Shown one piece after another: positions 1 to 12,072 of a stretch of DNA of 64,000 nt; within the stretch, counting starts at the first letter, position 1, and each line of letters starts with the position of its first letter. The position numbers and the translations under genes were made by a program. The DNA comes from Hydractinia symbiolongicarpus (lineage: Eukaryota; Cnidaria; Hydrozoa; Anthoathecata; Hydractiniidae). The stretch is from assembly GCF_029227915.1 (NCBI RefSeq), contig NC_079884.1, positions 13,950,001-14,014,000 on the forward strand, given 5' to 3'. The notes beneath the pieces are model-generated. The model was not told the origin of the DNA. It made no database searches and saw only the letters and a list, made by a program, of their open reading frames with translations.

Positions 1-423
1 ATTTTATGGACGAAGAGATTGCAGAATTTAATAGTTGGGAAAAATTGCGAACAAGCAAGTTTTTATAAAAATTGCAGAATAAAAAACAAAATAGTAACCT
101 TAAAAATAGTAACCTTAAATAGATACTGTTTTCACAAGTCATACATAGGATTAACGCCTTTTTGATCTGATATCTCATGTCAAAACAGGAAAAATACTGG
201 AGCGAGAGTGGCAAACAGGATAAAATGTCTGTTCTCGTTTAAAACATTTGCGAATACAAGATAGATTTGCAAATACGAAGTAAATGTGGACTTCGTAATG
301 TAAATGTCGGAAGCTTAATGAGAATTAGCAAGCGTCCTTTAGGAACGCCTTGATAAGAGCGCTTTCTTCAGGATTCATCTCCTGCGTCTGCGTGTCCTTA
401 CATAGAATATCAGAAAATATTAT
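1..423. other. no gene recognised
   Basis: AT-rich sequence. I see no coding exon, RNA gene or clear repeat boundary here. It lies beyond the 3' side of the hydrophobic ORF at 424-765. Confidence 0.5.
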
Positions 424-765
424 TCAATAACAATAAGAAATGGCACGGATAGAATAATTAAATCCTGTTAGGCTATAGATAGTTGTAAAAAGTGCCAGAC
501 GACTCATAATGATATATAATAGGTCCAAAGATTCTGCTAATTTTTTGTTTGTTACAATATACAGTACGGTGCATGCAGGTGAGATGAAAACTACTGTGAT
601 GCTGAGGCTTGTCAAGCAAATCACAAAGTAGACCTTAAATAAAGTTCTTTTTAACAACTTCTTCAACTTTAAAGCCGAAATCAAACATTTAACTTTGGCA
701 AAGTTGGTGGCATAGAGATTTCTTGAAAAAATTGTAACACAACCAAGAAATAAACCTTAATGGTC
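424..765 (-). other. orphan ORF with predicted membrane segments (possible receptor fragment)
   Basis: An open frame runs from just after a TAA near 765 to a stop at 424. It has a basic stretch (LKLKKLLKR) followed by two hydrophobic segments, one around FKVYFVICLTSLSITVVF and a second around LDLLYIIMSRLALFTTIY. That order resembles the third loop, TM6 and TM7 of a rhodopsin-type receptor, but the CWxP and NPxxY motifs are absent. A neighbouring frame just upstream (about 685-815) is also hydrophobic, so a frameshifted relic is possible. I do not recognise the family and found no splice-linked exons. It may be a decayed receptor gene or chance. Confidence 0.2.
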
Positions 766-1650
766 GTCCAAATGTGATCACTAACGAAGATAAGCGTTAG
801 GAAAAAATATCACATTGTGTAAATTCTTTTTTTAATTCAATTTTTAGCAATTTCGTCCTCAGATCTCTGTAATATAAACGCCAAGGTTTATCTCAAAAAG
901 CGCTAGGGACGAGAATTCATTCCAACGCATTTTTCTCAGATATTTGTGAAACGGGAATTTAATTTATTAGCAGCAAACTGCACATGGACAAAATCATCAA
1001 ATTGTTCTTTTTTTTGAAAAATTTCAACTTAACTAAACTAACATTATTATTAAAAAAAATTACTATTCTAACCAACAATCAAAACCGAAAAGGACAGCGA
1101 AAAAAATTTAACTGCTAAACTACTAGGAATGTTTTGTTTATCTCATTTTTCCTGCCCACTACCAGTAGAAAATGATATTAAACACACACGGGAAAGGCAA
1201 AGGTATTTAACAACTGCGACAGTTCGCAGAACCAACATAACTTTATTTTTAATTTCTAATTTCTCCTGACTTGATAAAATATTGGCCAGCTATGAGAATT
1301 ATCAAGCCAGCTATGAGAAAATATTGAGCCAGCTATGAGAAATACTGAGCGTGTTTATTAACGTTGAAGTGCAACGTTAAAAAACAATATTTTCAAGACA
1401 TGACGTTCCAGCTTACCATAAAAAGCGAAATTAATATTATAACAGTTTATAAATATATATAAAAACAAATTTCTTCCGTATCCCTGACAACTAAGACATG
1501 TGTCACCAGAATAAACCGTGCTATATATTCTTTTCATTATGTTTGTTCCGACAAGCAAACAAACGTTGTCACCTGTAAATCGGTTCCGGATATTTAACAT
1601 CACTTGACCCTTTAACATTCAAAAAGACATTTTTTTACTATATAATATGA
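766..1650. other. intergenic, no gene recognised
   Basis: AT-rich sequence downstream of the UBE2M stop codon. Around 1282-1340 the phrase 'ccagctatgaga' recurs three times, a short local repeat. Nothing else is supported. Confidence 0.45.
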
Positions 1651-4600
1651 TCATCGTAAACAACGTTCGAAATACGTGCTTCCCACGTAACCTCCTCTCA
1701 TAGTCCGTTGAACATTTTGTTCAAATAGTCGTCGATTTTGACGTAAAACTTCAGCCGCGTCTAAAAGCAAATTTATTGTTTCGTTTAAATAAAATACATT
1801 ATTCTTAGCTCACATTTACCAGCGGGAAATAATTTTCGCGGGAACTAAATTCCGCAGATTTTACAACAATGTTCTGAAATTATATTTCCGCTAAAATTTT
1901 CATAGTAAGCCATTCACAAAATTAAAATACCACAAAATTTTGCCCTGTAATTTTTCCAAATCGACAATTTGAAACAGGGTCGGCGAACAAAATAAGCGGC
2001 AGGTAAGCTAACAAAATAGGATAAAGGAATATACAAAGTGGGGGCTTGAAGTTGACTTTTTTAAAAAAATGTTTTTTGAATTTATGTCTATAACGAACAC
2101 GATTATTGACGTATGTCCATTGAGTCAAACCAAGGAGTTGGTTTATATTCCTCCCGAAACAGGAATGTTTCTATCCGCGAAAAAAAACAGTTACAGCTAA
2201 CCGCGAAAATATGTTCCCCAAAGTATTGATTAGAATAGGTTTTGTTTTTTTCTGTTTCCTTGTTGGGGCCGGAATTAGGGAACTGGATATGTGAAAAAAT
2301 CTATAAATCAAAAAATAATTTCCTTCCTTTTACCTTTATTTAGAGGATCGTCTGGGTTTGGTTCCTAAAAAACGAGAAAAATTTTTTTTTTTTTTAAAAA
2401 AAAAAGGATTTCTACAAAGCCGATAAAATGTCAAAAAATTCGTTAGCAAATGTAACGTCAAATTTAACAAACCGAAACGATCCATTTGACAAGAATACAA
2501 AATTGAAATAAAATATTAAGACTTACCAGGAAAAGGTATTGTATACCATAGACTATAGCATTTATAGTAAGTACTGGTTTCCAGTCCTCTCTAGATGTGA
2601 AGTAGAAAAAAAAACGCGTGAGAATTTATCTCCACACAAAATAGGGGACGAAAATAAATGAATAGTTGACCCTTAAACGCCTATCTTATCTCTTAACAGT
2701 GCCTCAGAAAGAATAAAATTTGGAGAGGGGGTTAAATTTAGTGTCTTCGTGAGGTAAAACTATGGTTTTACCCGAAATTTTTTTTGAAAAGTAGCAGCTC
2801 ATCCCCAAGATAGCCAGAAAAACACTTTAAAATCCAACGAAAAATTTCAAGGTAAAAATTTCGATCATTCGCGAAAGAAAAAACCTCTCGCGTCTAGAAA
2901 ATTCTCAAATCTGAGTAAAAGTTTACCTTAAGATATTTAAACATACATTTCCCTCTAAGTCAATATTTGGGTGGTAAACCTAAAATTAGGATACAAAGTT
3001 TAAAGATTAGCTTTCCATGAAAATCCACTTGAAGAGAGTGAATAAGCTAGATGCTGTAAAAAGATATTGCTATACCATGGTTTCACATTTTACTTTTGGT
3101 GGTTCGTGAGGATAATTCGGTCCAACCTAAAAATTTTATATTTCGTTGTATTTTTATCAGCCAATATATTTATACTTGTTCTTGTTGCAAAATCTAGATT
3201 ATATATGTAAATTATATATGTACCCTGCATAAATATAAACACATTTATGTTTGTTTGTTTTAATGTCAAACTATATTAAAACACACAAACAAACACAAAA
3301 ATTAAAACTGTTGTTTTTGACTCTTTTTAATCCTGGCAGGGTTTATAACACTGAATGTGACAGTACCTTAAGGGACGAAAAGTTATCGCAAGAAAAGATT
3401 GCGATTTCATCATCGAAAAGATCATAAATTGCGGAGTTAAAGATTGCGAGTATGATATTGTGTCAAGAAATTGCGGAATTTAAAATCACGAATTGAAGCA
3501 ATGATCCATGAATTTATCATATAATCGCCTGATAATTTTTTTTCATCTTGGTTATTAGGATTTGTTTCTTTAAGAATTTCTTTCAATACAAATAATTGAG
3601 GGATTTCCTAAACCTTTTATTACAAAACAACGACAGAAAAATTAGATTGCAAATTTCATTTTTTTCTCTAGAATTACAGGAGAAAAAATTGCAAAATGCT
3701 ACCCCTGGCAATCTTTTTCTTGTGCAATTATTTCTTCTCCAAAAGTAATTTAAAACTGTTTCTTAAAGACACGCCTGACAATGCTGTGACAATAGCATTA
3801 GGCTCTTTAAAATGCATGCTAGAAGTTAACATATTACTAATGGTACTTTATTTTTCCCTTAAATGTTTCACCAAGTTGTGCTCAGGGTCGGTTACCTTAA
3901 CTTACAAAAATCAAGGCTTAAATTGGCACAACAAACTATCAAAAATAAATAAAGTAATTATACCTTGAATGTAAATATAAAACGACCATTTTTATAAAAA
4001 CCCTAAAAAGGAAAAAGTAAATTAAAAATATAATAGACATACAACGCAGACCTTTCTTTATTTTTAGATTAATAATAAGGGAAACAAATAACTAACGAAA
4101 TTATCCAGCAGGACCTTCAAACATACTTTGTGACACATACACGCTTTTTCACAAAATTTTGGTTGAAACTCAATGTTGCCTTTTCTTTCTTATTTGGAAG
4201 GTTTTTTTTGCTTATAATTGTTGTTGCTATAAAATGTTGTATGACCTTTAGAACAAAGAAATTTGTATATTATTGCTGTTTTATAACCCCTGTTGCTTGA
4301 ATTTTTGGACTAACTCAGGCTGGCTCTTGCTTACAAGTTCGTTTCGTTCTATGAAGGATTTGAGTCTTATGTTGCAAACAAAAAGAAAAGCAGGCAGATG
4401 ACTAGATTTATATAGCATTTTTTCACAAAAAAACTGATGCAATGCGGTTTCAGAAATCAGTATATTTAACATTGCCTGGACAAATTTGTAAAAAGGCTCT
4501 TTATATATTTTACCAAAAATGGCTTACCTCATCAGGCTGAATTGTTAATTTGAAATTTAATAAATCATCTTTATCTGGAAACTCAGTTTGACAAGTTTTT

Positions 4601-6121
4601 GGTAATTGCAACTCTGATAAATCTATAACAAAAAATTACAGCAGTCACAAAATCTAGATGACATTGATTTCCAGGAGTGTCAAATAACTGGCATTTGCAT
4701 AAAATTGTCAGCATCAACGCATGTATTAATTTCAATAAGAAATAATTTTTTCTAGATTAGATTTACAATTTGTTTTTCAATCTGTGTTTTTATGTGAGAC
4801 TGCCAAATATGAAATTCACATATCATGTCGTTCTGGGTAAATTGGAAGAAAAAAATTAAGTGTATATAAATTGTTTTTCAAAAATAAAAACAACAACAAA
4901 TTATGCAGGATTTGATTCTTGGAAATTTTGCGAAAGTGAGTTTTCCAATAATTTTTGCAGGAACTAATTTTTCTGCACCTAGGGTTACAGCACATTCAAT
5001 TTTAGCAACGTCTTTAAGGTCTTTAAAAATTCAATTCAATTAAATTTTATAAAATTCTGACTTAAATTCACCTTAACCAGACATTAAAATTTCTGTGTAG
5101 TTATACATGTATAGTCCAAACCAAATTCTTCAGTTTAATGTGTAAAGACCAGGTCACATTTGAAGGTACAAATTTTCATTGTGTTTTTTCTAATAGCAAT
5201 ACTATTAGTGACCAGGATTAAGTTAGTTTTCAGTCTCATCAGGTGGCATTGCAATATTTTGCAGAGCAGAATTACTAACATTGTGACACCTTAAACTTTC
5301 GCTGTCAGGTATTCCAAATTTTCCATAGTGGAACTGAATTAAAGATCTGTAAAATAATACAATAACTGTGTAACAGGCTGAGTCTTCATTGTGACACTTA
5401 TGAGTGTGCATTATCAAAAATGGTTGATCAGATGGAAAGTGAATCTTATTAATGTAATTTCCAATGAAGCTTGTTTGCTTAATCAAGGTTTTATTCTTTG
5501 CTAATTCAATAAATAAATTGATTTCCTGTGGAGCTGAATTACTTGACTAAGCGATTTTCTCTTAACTAGGTGCGACACACCCTGATCTGGAAAAGTCTTT
5601 TTGGGTTTTGCTTAGTCTGGAATAACGCAAATTAAGAGATCCCTGTAATTCAGGTATTTACCAGAATAGCACCCCATATATGGTACATGATAGTTGTGAA
5701 ATAATAAACATAGCCCAAAGATTTTCATAGCAAGCAAAGATGGTAAAATTATAGAAAATATATGACCAGATTATAATGTCACGTTGGTCCAGGTAAGAAG
5801 TAGTTAGTTCGAGGCCGATCTCTTGCCATTGTTTTCAGTGGTATTAAGCAACCTTTCCTCAAAACTAAGGATCACACAGGTAAAAAATTTTAAATATACC
5901 TCAATTAAGAGAGGTATCCCTTGATCATTCGTTGTTCCTGATTGTTAAAAATGTAGCCAGCTGGCTATCAGAAAAACAGCTTTAAGAGTGTTAATAGAAA
6001 GTTTAAGTGTTAAAAACTCACCCTTTTGAACCCTTAGCTGTGCAGCTGAAGCTCGCTTCCCACCACTGCCACTCCTATTGGATTCTGTTTGTTGGTTTTT
6101 TAGCGAAAATAATTTGATCAT
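1651..6121 (-). CDS. UBE2M: NEDD8-conjugating enzyme E2 (UBC12), complete, 8 exons
   Basis: UBE2M accepts NEDD8 from the NAE1-UBA3 E1 and passes it to cullins, activating cullin-RING ubiquitin ligases. Exons, complement of: 6022-6121, 4528-4622, 3964-4002, 3076-3126, 2927-2979, 2527-2590, 2334-2364, 1651-1760. All introns are GT-AG and phases agree; the total is 543 nt, 180 aa, against about 183 in human. The N-terminus begins MIKLFSLK, the conserved docking peptide whose acetylated Met and hydrophobic side chains bind DCN1 and UBA3. The UBC fold follows with LPKTC (about 41-45), [13 protein letters not shown] (83-95), the HPN motif (98-100) and the active-site loop GNVCLNIL with catalytic Cys108. 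The C-terminus ends [14 protein letters not shown]. Intron 1 (4623-6021) contains only repeat-like sequence. No frameshift or missing key residue is visible, so the gene looks functional. UBE2F is excluded by the N-terminus and by the LPKTC and EDWKPVL segments. Confidence 0.97.
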
Positions 6122-6310
6122 TTTTAAGAAATGGAGAGCTTAAAAGCTCTTTAGCAGCAAGAATCTGAATTCAACTTTTTTCTACAGAGGATCAATAGCA
6201 TATAAAACCAATAAAGCAACGACAAAAAGTTGATAAAGTTTTGCTACTGTACGTAATGTAGAAATGTAGCACTGTTTACATCATTTGCTTCCCTAAACTA
6301 CTGACTGGGT

Positions 6311-7579
6311 TGTTCCGTACGATGTCATTCACTGTACGAAGTTGGGCTTTTTTGCCGTAGCGCTGAGAGTGACCATCCTCGTACAAAACTGACCATCTTC
6401 GTACAGCGGCGAATATCGTCAAAATATAAAACTTTTATAATAAAATAATAACTTTTTTAAAATATCTTCTTTTCTTTTATTTCGTTTTCAAAAAGAATAC
6501 ATTCGTTTTACGATCTAGATGCCTATTTGAAAAAATACCAATGAGGCGAGCAGGTTAGACTCCTGTCTGGATCTCATCAACCTCGTCCCCAGGACCTTTT
6601 CATGGTTTTTATGGTAGTGACTTTTGAATTTTATGCTATATTGAATTTTCGTGCAAAAAAACTGTAAATCACCTTTGTCTCCAGTGCCTTTGCGTGGCTC
6701 GTACGAAACTGTTTTTGTAAGCATGGTTTTGTTAATAATTGAGTGAGAACGGAGAAGAACGCAAAAACTTTCAGTATATTATTTTTTCTAACCTTTTAAG
6801 TTATTACGATAGGAAAAGGTAGGTAAATATCGAATCCTCTTCGAGTACTTTTTCGAACGCACATTTTTAAATTTACATTAAAACTTTTAACGCGTGTTTT
6901 TATGTTCAGCACAATGAAGACTGAAAAGAGGTACATGGAAGAAAAATTTTAGGAATGACTAAACGGAATTCCGTAATAATACCCGAACAGACTTTTAAAA
7001 CAATGATGGATTTTTTATGTGGAAGAATAGACAACGTTCCACGTGCTATGAAACGAAAACTTTGCAGTAAAAAATTCCAAATTGTACAAAGTTAGTATTG
7101 TTAAAAAAATTCAACTTAAGTAGAAGAAGTGAAGTAGGCCCAACGTCGTACAAAGTTATCTCAGTTGTATGAAGTTGGTTCGAATCAGAAAAATTCAAAT
7201 AAATTAAAAGAAGTTGAGTAGGCCCAACCTCGTATATAGTATTTGAAGTCGTACGAAGTTAGTATGGATAAAAAGAATCAATTTTTAAGTGGGAGCAATG
7301 ACGTTGCCCAACCTTGTACACAGTTATTTAGGTTGTACGAAGTTGGTACAATCGTTAGATAATAATGGTCAAAAATTAACGTTCAAAAAATATTTAAGAT
7401 ATTATAATGTTTACTGAATGTATTTAGCAATGCTTAGATATTCATTTCTAAACCAAATTATTCGTTTTATAATTTTTGTACAGCAATTGTAATGCCCATC
7501 TTCGTACAAAATTGCCCATCTTCGTACAAGTGCGAAAAATGACCAACCTCGTACAACGGGTCAATTTTGTACGGAACAG
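6311..7579. mobile_element. non-autonomous DNA transposon with GTTCCGTAC termini
   Basis: The left end reads TGTTCCGTACGA and the right end is its inverse (GTACGGAACA at about 7569-7578). Further in, both ends carry inverted, clustered variants of TTGTACGAAGTTGG. I see no transposase. The interior holds a roughly 85-bp tandem repeat (7080-7355) and a fragment of another MITE (CAACCTCGTCCCCAGG at about 6577). A third copy of the terminus occurs at 62801. A target-site duplication could not be defined by eye. Confidence 0.75.
7080..7355. repeat. about 85-bp tandem repeat inside the GTTCCGTAC element
   Basis: Three or more diverged units with a period near 85 bp. Each contains a 'gcccaac' word followed by a 'tcgtacaaagtta' variant and then 'tgtacgaagtt'. 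The copies differ by many substitutions, so the array is old. These are the same words as in the element's ends, suggesting the subterminal sequence was amplified. Confidence 0.65.
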
Positions 7580-8000
7580 GGTATCCTCAGAAAAAAAATA
7601 CTCGTCCGGCTTTTACTTCGTGTATTCTTTACATAACCGTGGCTTTGTGCTTGAAACAGCGGTAGGAGATTGACCCTCCGACTGAAAGCAGTACCTTTTG
7701 AGTTCGGGTGCAAATTTTGCATTCTCTTTATAATTATTATTATTTTTTATTATTATTTTTTACCCAGAACGGCCTCTTTAGTTCCTAATGGTATTTTCAA
7801 CAATGAGGGTGTCCTGGTACATTTAACGCTACCGTCATTTAAGCTACGGAAGTCGTGCAACAGCCGCTTAACTAGACAACACGCCTTAAAAATTTTTTTT
7901 TCAAAAATGGCCAACATATTTTATAGAAACATAGAAATTTATAAGTTTATACGCTAAGTACCAATGCCTTCATAGTCGCCAAACTTTTGATTTTTTATAA
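7580..8000. other. no gene recognised
   Basis: AT-rich stretch with a pyrimidine-rich TTATT-type tract near 7735-7770. The open frame across 7670-7957 is low-complexity and shows no family signature. Confidence 0.4.
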
Positions 8001-8240
8001 AGAAATGACCACTCAAATCAACTGCAGCGAAAATGTTTTACTGCAGTTGAATTGAATTTTGGTCAAAAACTCTACAAAATTTATAAACTTTAAATTACAA
8101 CAAATGCCTTCCTAATAATCCCTCGTCAGGTATTTTCAATTTCAAATCTTATATAATTATTGCTGATAAATCCAAATACTTCCATCGTTTTCCTCCAAAA
8201 TTTTATTTTCCTGTTTTAAAATTTGATTATGTTAACCCGG
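8001..8240 (+). repeat. dispersed repeat, copy 1 (paired with 12251-12480)
   Basis: Begins AGAAATGACCACTCAAATCA. It aligns for about 220 bp with the sequence directly after the right terminal repeat of the Penelope-like element (12251 onward, GAAATGACCACACAAATC), with small indels. Both copies contain 'gaaaatgttt' followed by 'ctgcagt' and later a 'aatccaaat' block. No coding capacity is seen. The family is not recognised. Confidence 0.65.
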
Positions 8241-8278
8241 TTCCAACACATGCGGAACGTTGGGCAGAAAGGGTCGAT

Positions 8279-8500
8279 TTACACTTTTTTAGTCTCTAGC
8301 ATGATTCGGCCGGGTTTTAAACCTTCCGCCGAACGTTCTGCCAGTTCTGCCACAAAGCAACCAGTCGTCCCACAAGTCCCTGGGTTCACGAAAGCGCCCA
8401 ATATGCCGACATATTCACTATCTTGACCTACATTGGATGTGCCATTAACAGCTTTCTTCTCCATTCTCACGACACTAGCAATTAACCTAAGAATTACCAA
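8279..8500 (-). other. small GC-richer ORF, possible isolated exon
   Basis: A 73-aa frame in a segment of clearly higher GC than its surroundings. It contains EYVGILGAFVNPG, GCFVAELAERS and the end KPGRIMLETKKV. An AG acceptor preceded by 'aattctt' occurs near 8494, so this could be a terminal exon. I found no convincing upstream exon and do not recognise the family. The alternative is unclassified repeat sequence. Confidence 0.25.
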
Positions 8501-8966
8501 TTTACTTTTCCATTATAATCTTTTTTTCCAGAATTTCGCTCTATCTACTCGGCAAAAGTTCTGTTCCAAAAAAAAAGGATGAGTTACTTTAAGGGCAGAA
8601 AAAATAAAAAAACTTGCGAAAGATGTTGCTCTGCAAATAAAGTGATTTTTGCGTTCGCAAAAATTTCGCCAGCGAAAGTTTCCGCCCCATGTGAGAGTAT
8701 CCCAAAGTGCCCCATGTAGTGCAAAAAGTATTTTATCTTTTTTATTTGACTCTGTGTAGCACCCTACTTCGTGTCGTACAAATGAACAGACAAGGTCACA
8801 TGTTTGTGTACTTCTGTCGGTACTCGTGGGTGTCCTCTTTCATTTCATTTCTTGAACCTGAAGCCCATATTTTTTGGCCATTATGTAGAAGTTTTTTATG
8901 TAACTATAATTCCCTATCAGACTAAGTATATTTAGCTATAGCTATACTAGTCTAGTAAACTAAACT

Positions 8967-9004
8967 CATCATTTTCCCCTTATTTTAATAAGGGAAAAAT
9001 GATG
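8967..9004. repeat. hairpin, 18-bp arms with 2-nt loop
   Basis: CATCATTTTCCCCTTATT and AATAAGGGAAAAATGATG form an inverted repeat with one mismatch and a TT loop. There is no gene immediately next to it, so a terminator role cannot be argued. It may be a fold-back relic. Confidence 0.6.
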
Positions 9005-9323
9005 AAGAGACAGCCAGCCTAAAAAAACAAGCAGGGAAGAGAGACAGGTATCTTTTCTATAGTGATACAAGCCTTTTTGTTAACCAAATATTTCACCTCT
9101 TCGCCTCTACATCTCTCTCTTGTGGCTTTGCTTTGCAGGGAAAGTAGTTAAATCAGCTAAAGAGCAAATAAAGCACATCTTTTAGCAATGCGCAAATTAT
9201 GTGATATAGCAAGGGATGTTGACAAAAGGTTTTCACATTTTTAGCTTATAATGGCTGATTCAGGAGAAAGGGGTCAATACAGTGACAAAAGTATTTTTTG
9301 GAGTTCTTTTACGCCAAGTTCCC

Positions 9324-9502
9324 AGTTGAATAACAACATTAGATCTGCTCCATTGTATTTATACAATTAGTATTTAATCTGTAACTATGGTTGCTGTTAA
9401 ACTTGTATATATCTAGGAGAACATTGTACGTTTCTGATTGCTTGAAAATGGGTGTGTGAACATCCGACTTGTCGCGAATAATGTAGTTTTTTTTGTTGTC
9501 AA
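9324..9502 (+). repeat. Penelope-like element left pseudo-LTR
   Basis: Starts AGTTGAATAACAACATTAGA and ends TTTGTTGTCAA. It is nearly identical to 12071-12250. Its hammerhead-like motif (9442-9475) is more decayed than in the right copy: the GAAA core and start of stem III read GACTTG instead of GAAACG. Confidence 0.9.
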
Positions 9503-9686
9503 TTTACTAGCGCGATGATTCTTCATCATTGTATTTGTTAAGAAGACTGTAATCATAAATGTTATTTAAGTCAATGCAAATCTGGTGTGAATTGATCGCA
9601 GTTTATCGCTCCACGTCGAACGTAAGTCAATCGTAGCCTGTTATCCGTCTGTTGTATGACTTTGAGGGACAATCTTTTTTCGAGTT

Positions 9687-12072
9687 TTGGTGCTAGTGTT
9701 CATCTTCTTGGCAAGACTGAGATTCCCAAAATGCAAATCTATTGCTCAAGTGATTAGAGATCGATATGGTGAATCCTGTGTTAAAGTATTGAGACGATTT
9801 GAGAAATCAGACTTTAAACTCAGAAAAGCCAAACTTGATTTGGATTTTCTCTGTTATTGTCGTGACAACGATTTAGTGCCTAAATTCTTACATTTTCGGT
9901 TAGCTAATCGAGGATTACAAAATTCTAACTCTTATAAACAATGCCAAAGGAATCTCCTGAAGGAAGAAATTCATCAAAAGACATCCCGAATCCACGTGTT
10001 GGAAAATGGATTTGATTTACTCCATTCGTGTTTGAAAGAAAGATTGAGTGTCATTGACCTTGCACACGTTTGTTCGATTTTTCTTGGAAGTAACGACCGT
10101 ATTCTTAAAAAGCAGGAATTAATTCAAGATAAGAAGATTGCGAACTTGAAAAGATTAAAACCACCTACTAATGATGTTGCCACTGTTATTTTTAATTTTT
10201 CAAAACATATCTTAACTGATTTTGAGAAGTCATTGCTTGTTAAAGGTTTAAATTTTTCTGTACCTCCTCAGTCTCTTAATTATGGTGACTATCTCGTGAA
10301 TTATGAAACTCTTTTCAGGGATATACGGGGTATCAATTTACTTAATAATGAGGATCTTGACTTCGTCAAAACGAGGATTAAAGATGTGGCATTATCTACT
10401 TATCGTTCTTATAACGATAAAGGTGAGTATAGTAACTTGAGTGATAATGAATCACAAGCCTTATTGTCTTTATCCCGAAATAGCAGTGTCGTTGTACAAA
10501 AATCTGATAAAGGTAATTCTGTTGTTTTAGTTGACAAAGACATCTACAACAACAGAATGGAAGAAATTCTATCTGACAGCAGCAAATTTAGAAAGCTTAG
10601 TCTACCATCTGATAAGCTTTTGAATTTTACCATTGGTCAAGAGAGAAAGATTACCAATATTTATAAGGCTCTCTTAAAATCTGGCGGGCTGAGTGAAGCC
10701 AATTACAATAAATTTCGCCCTGTAGGCTCCAAACCTGGTATACTTTATGGGCTTTGCAAGGTCCATAAAAAGTGTATTAATGGATGTCCACCCTTTAGAC
10801 CTATCTTATCTGCTATTGGTATACCGGTCTATAAGTTAGCTAAGTTTTTTGTCCCTGTGTTATCTAATGTCACGAAAAACGAATATACAGTTCATGACTC
10901 ATTCTCCTTTGCCGAAGACATCATTCAACAAGATGGCAGTCTCTATATGGCCAGCCTTGACATTGACTCTTTATTTACCAACATTCCGTTAAATGAAACG
11001 ATAGAAATATGTACCAACCTGGTCTTTGATCAATGTGATAGGTGTCAAGGTCTAACTAGAAGTGAGTTTAAATCTCTTTTAGAGCTAGCTACCAAGGAGT
11101 CATATTTTATTTTTAATGACAAAATTTATCAACAAATTGATGGAGTGGCTATTGAACAATTGTCCAACAGAATTCAAGCCTGTCTTCTTTAAAAGGTACG
11201 TTGACGATATTTTTGTGTTGTTTTCATCCCCGGACCACTTGCCAAAATTTCAAAATTGGGCATCTCTTTTACATCAGAGACGGAAAAGAACAATAAATTA
11301 TCTTTCCTTGACATATCCATTACTCGCGATGTGGACCGAAAGTTTATTACATCCATATATAGAAAGCCTACTTTTAGCGGAGTGTACACGCACTTCGATA
11401 GTTTTATTCTTGAAAGCTATAAATTCGGCTTAATTTATACTTTGCTTCATCGTTGTTTTAAAATTTGTTCAAGTTGGTCAATTTTCCATCATGAGGTTAT
11501 TAGAATCAAAGATATCTTTATTCGAAATGGTTATCCAGAACTATTTATTGACAAGGTCATAAAACACTTTTTTTCAATATCTCGCAAAACCAAAGAAGTC
11601 ACACACAAAGCTGAGAAGAAAAACATTCTGATTGTTCTCCCTTTTTTAGGTAAAACCATCTTTACAAACGAGAACGAAGTTAGAAAAACTTTTTAAATCT
11701 ACTTTGCATTGTTGTAAACTTTCTATTGTTTTCAGAACTCACACTCGCTTATCTAACTTCTTCAGATTTAAAGACCTGTTGCCCAAAGAATTAAAGTCAG
11801 GCGTCATTTACAAATATAAGTGCAGTGGCTGCAACGCCACTTATATAGGTGAGACGTCGTGTCATCTTAAGGTTCGGGCAAGCGAGCACCTCGGAGTGTC
11901 TCCCTTAACAGGTAAGAAATCAACCTCATCTATTTGCACGGCAATTAAAGATCATCTTAAAGCCTGTCACACCACATCATCTCTTGACGATTTTAGCATA
12001 CTCTCTAGAGGTAACAACCGGTATTTGCTAGAGATTAAAGAGAGTTTGTTCATAATGCGGGATAGTCACTAG
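9687..12072 (+). pseudogene. Penelope-like RT and GIY-YIG endonuclease, disrupted
   Basis: The first frame (9687-11192, 501 aa) carries the N-terminal and finger region (SDKGNSVVLVDKD; KPGILYGLCKVHK; FRPILSAIG) and RT motif A (SLDIDSLFTNIP). After IDGVA (about 11148) the conserved G-S-P-L segment expected next is missing and the frame shifts. The second frame resumes at CPTEFKPVFFKRYVDDIF with the catalytic YVDD at 11197-11208. A second shift near 11255 moves to a third frame (ETEKNNKLSFLDISITRD through YRKPTFSGVYTHFDSF). After a stop near 11695, the last frame (11704-12072) has the GIY-YIG endonuclease (GVIYKYKCSGC, ATYIGETSCHLKVRASEH). At least three disruptions make it inactive. The family normally primes at exposed chromosome ends or nicks. 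Confidence 0.93.

Noticed and set aside
3696-3968. 90-aa plus-strand frame with a hydrophobic start
   Set aside because: It overlaps intron and exon 3 of UBE2M on the other strand and has no family signature.
5223-5486. 87-aa minus-strand frame in UBE2M intron 1
   Set aside because: No domain, no usable splice link in phase with UBE2M, and composition like the surrounding intron.
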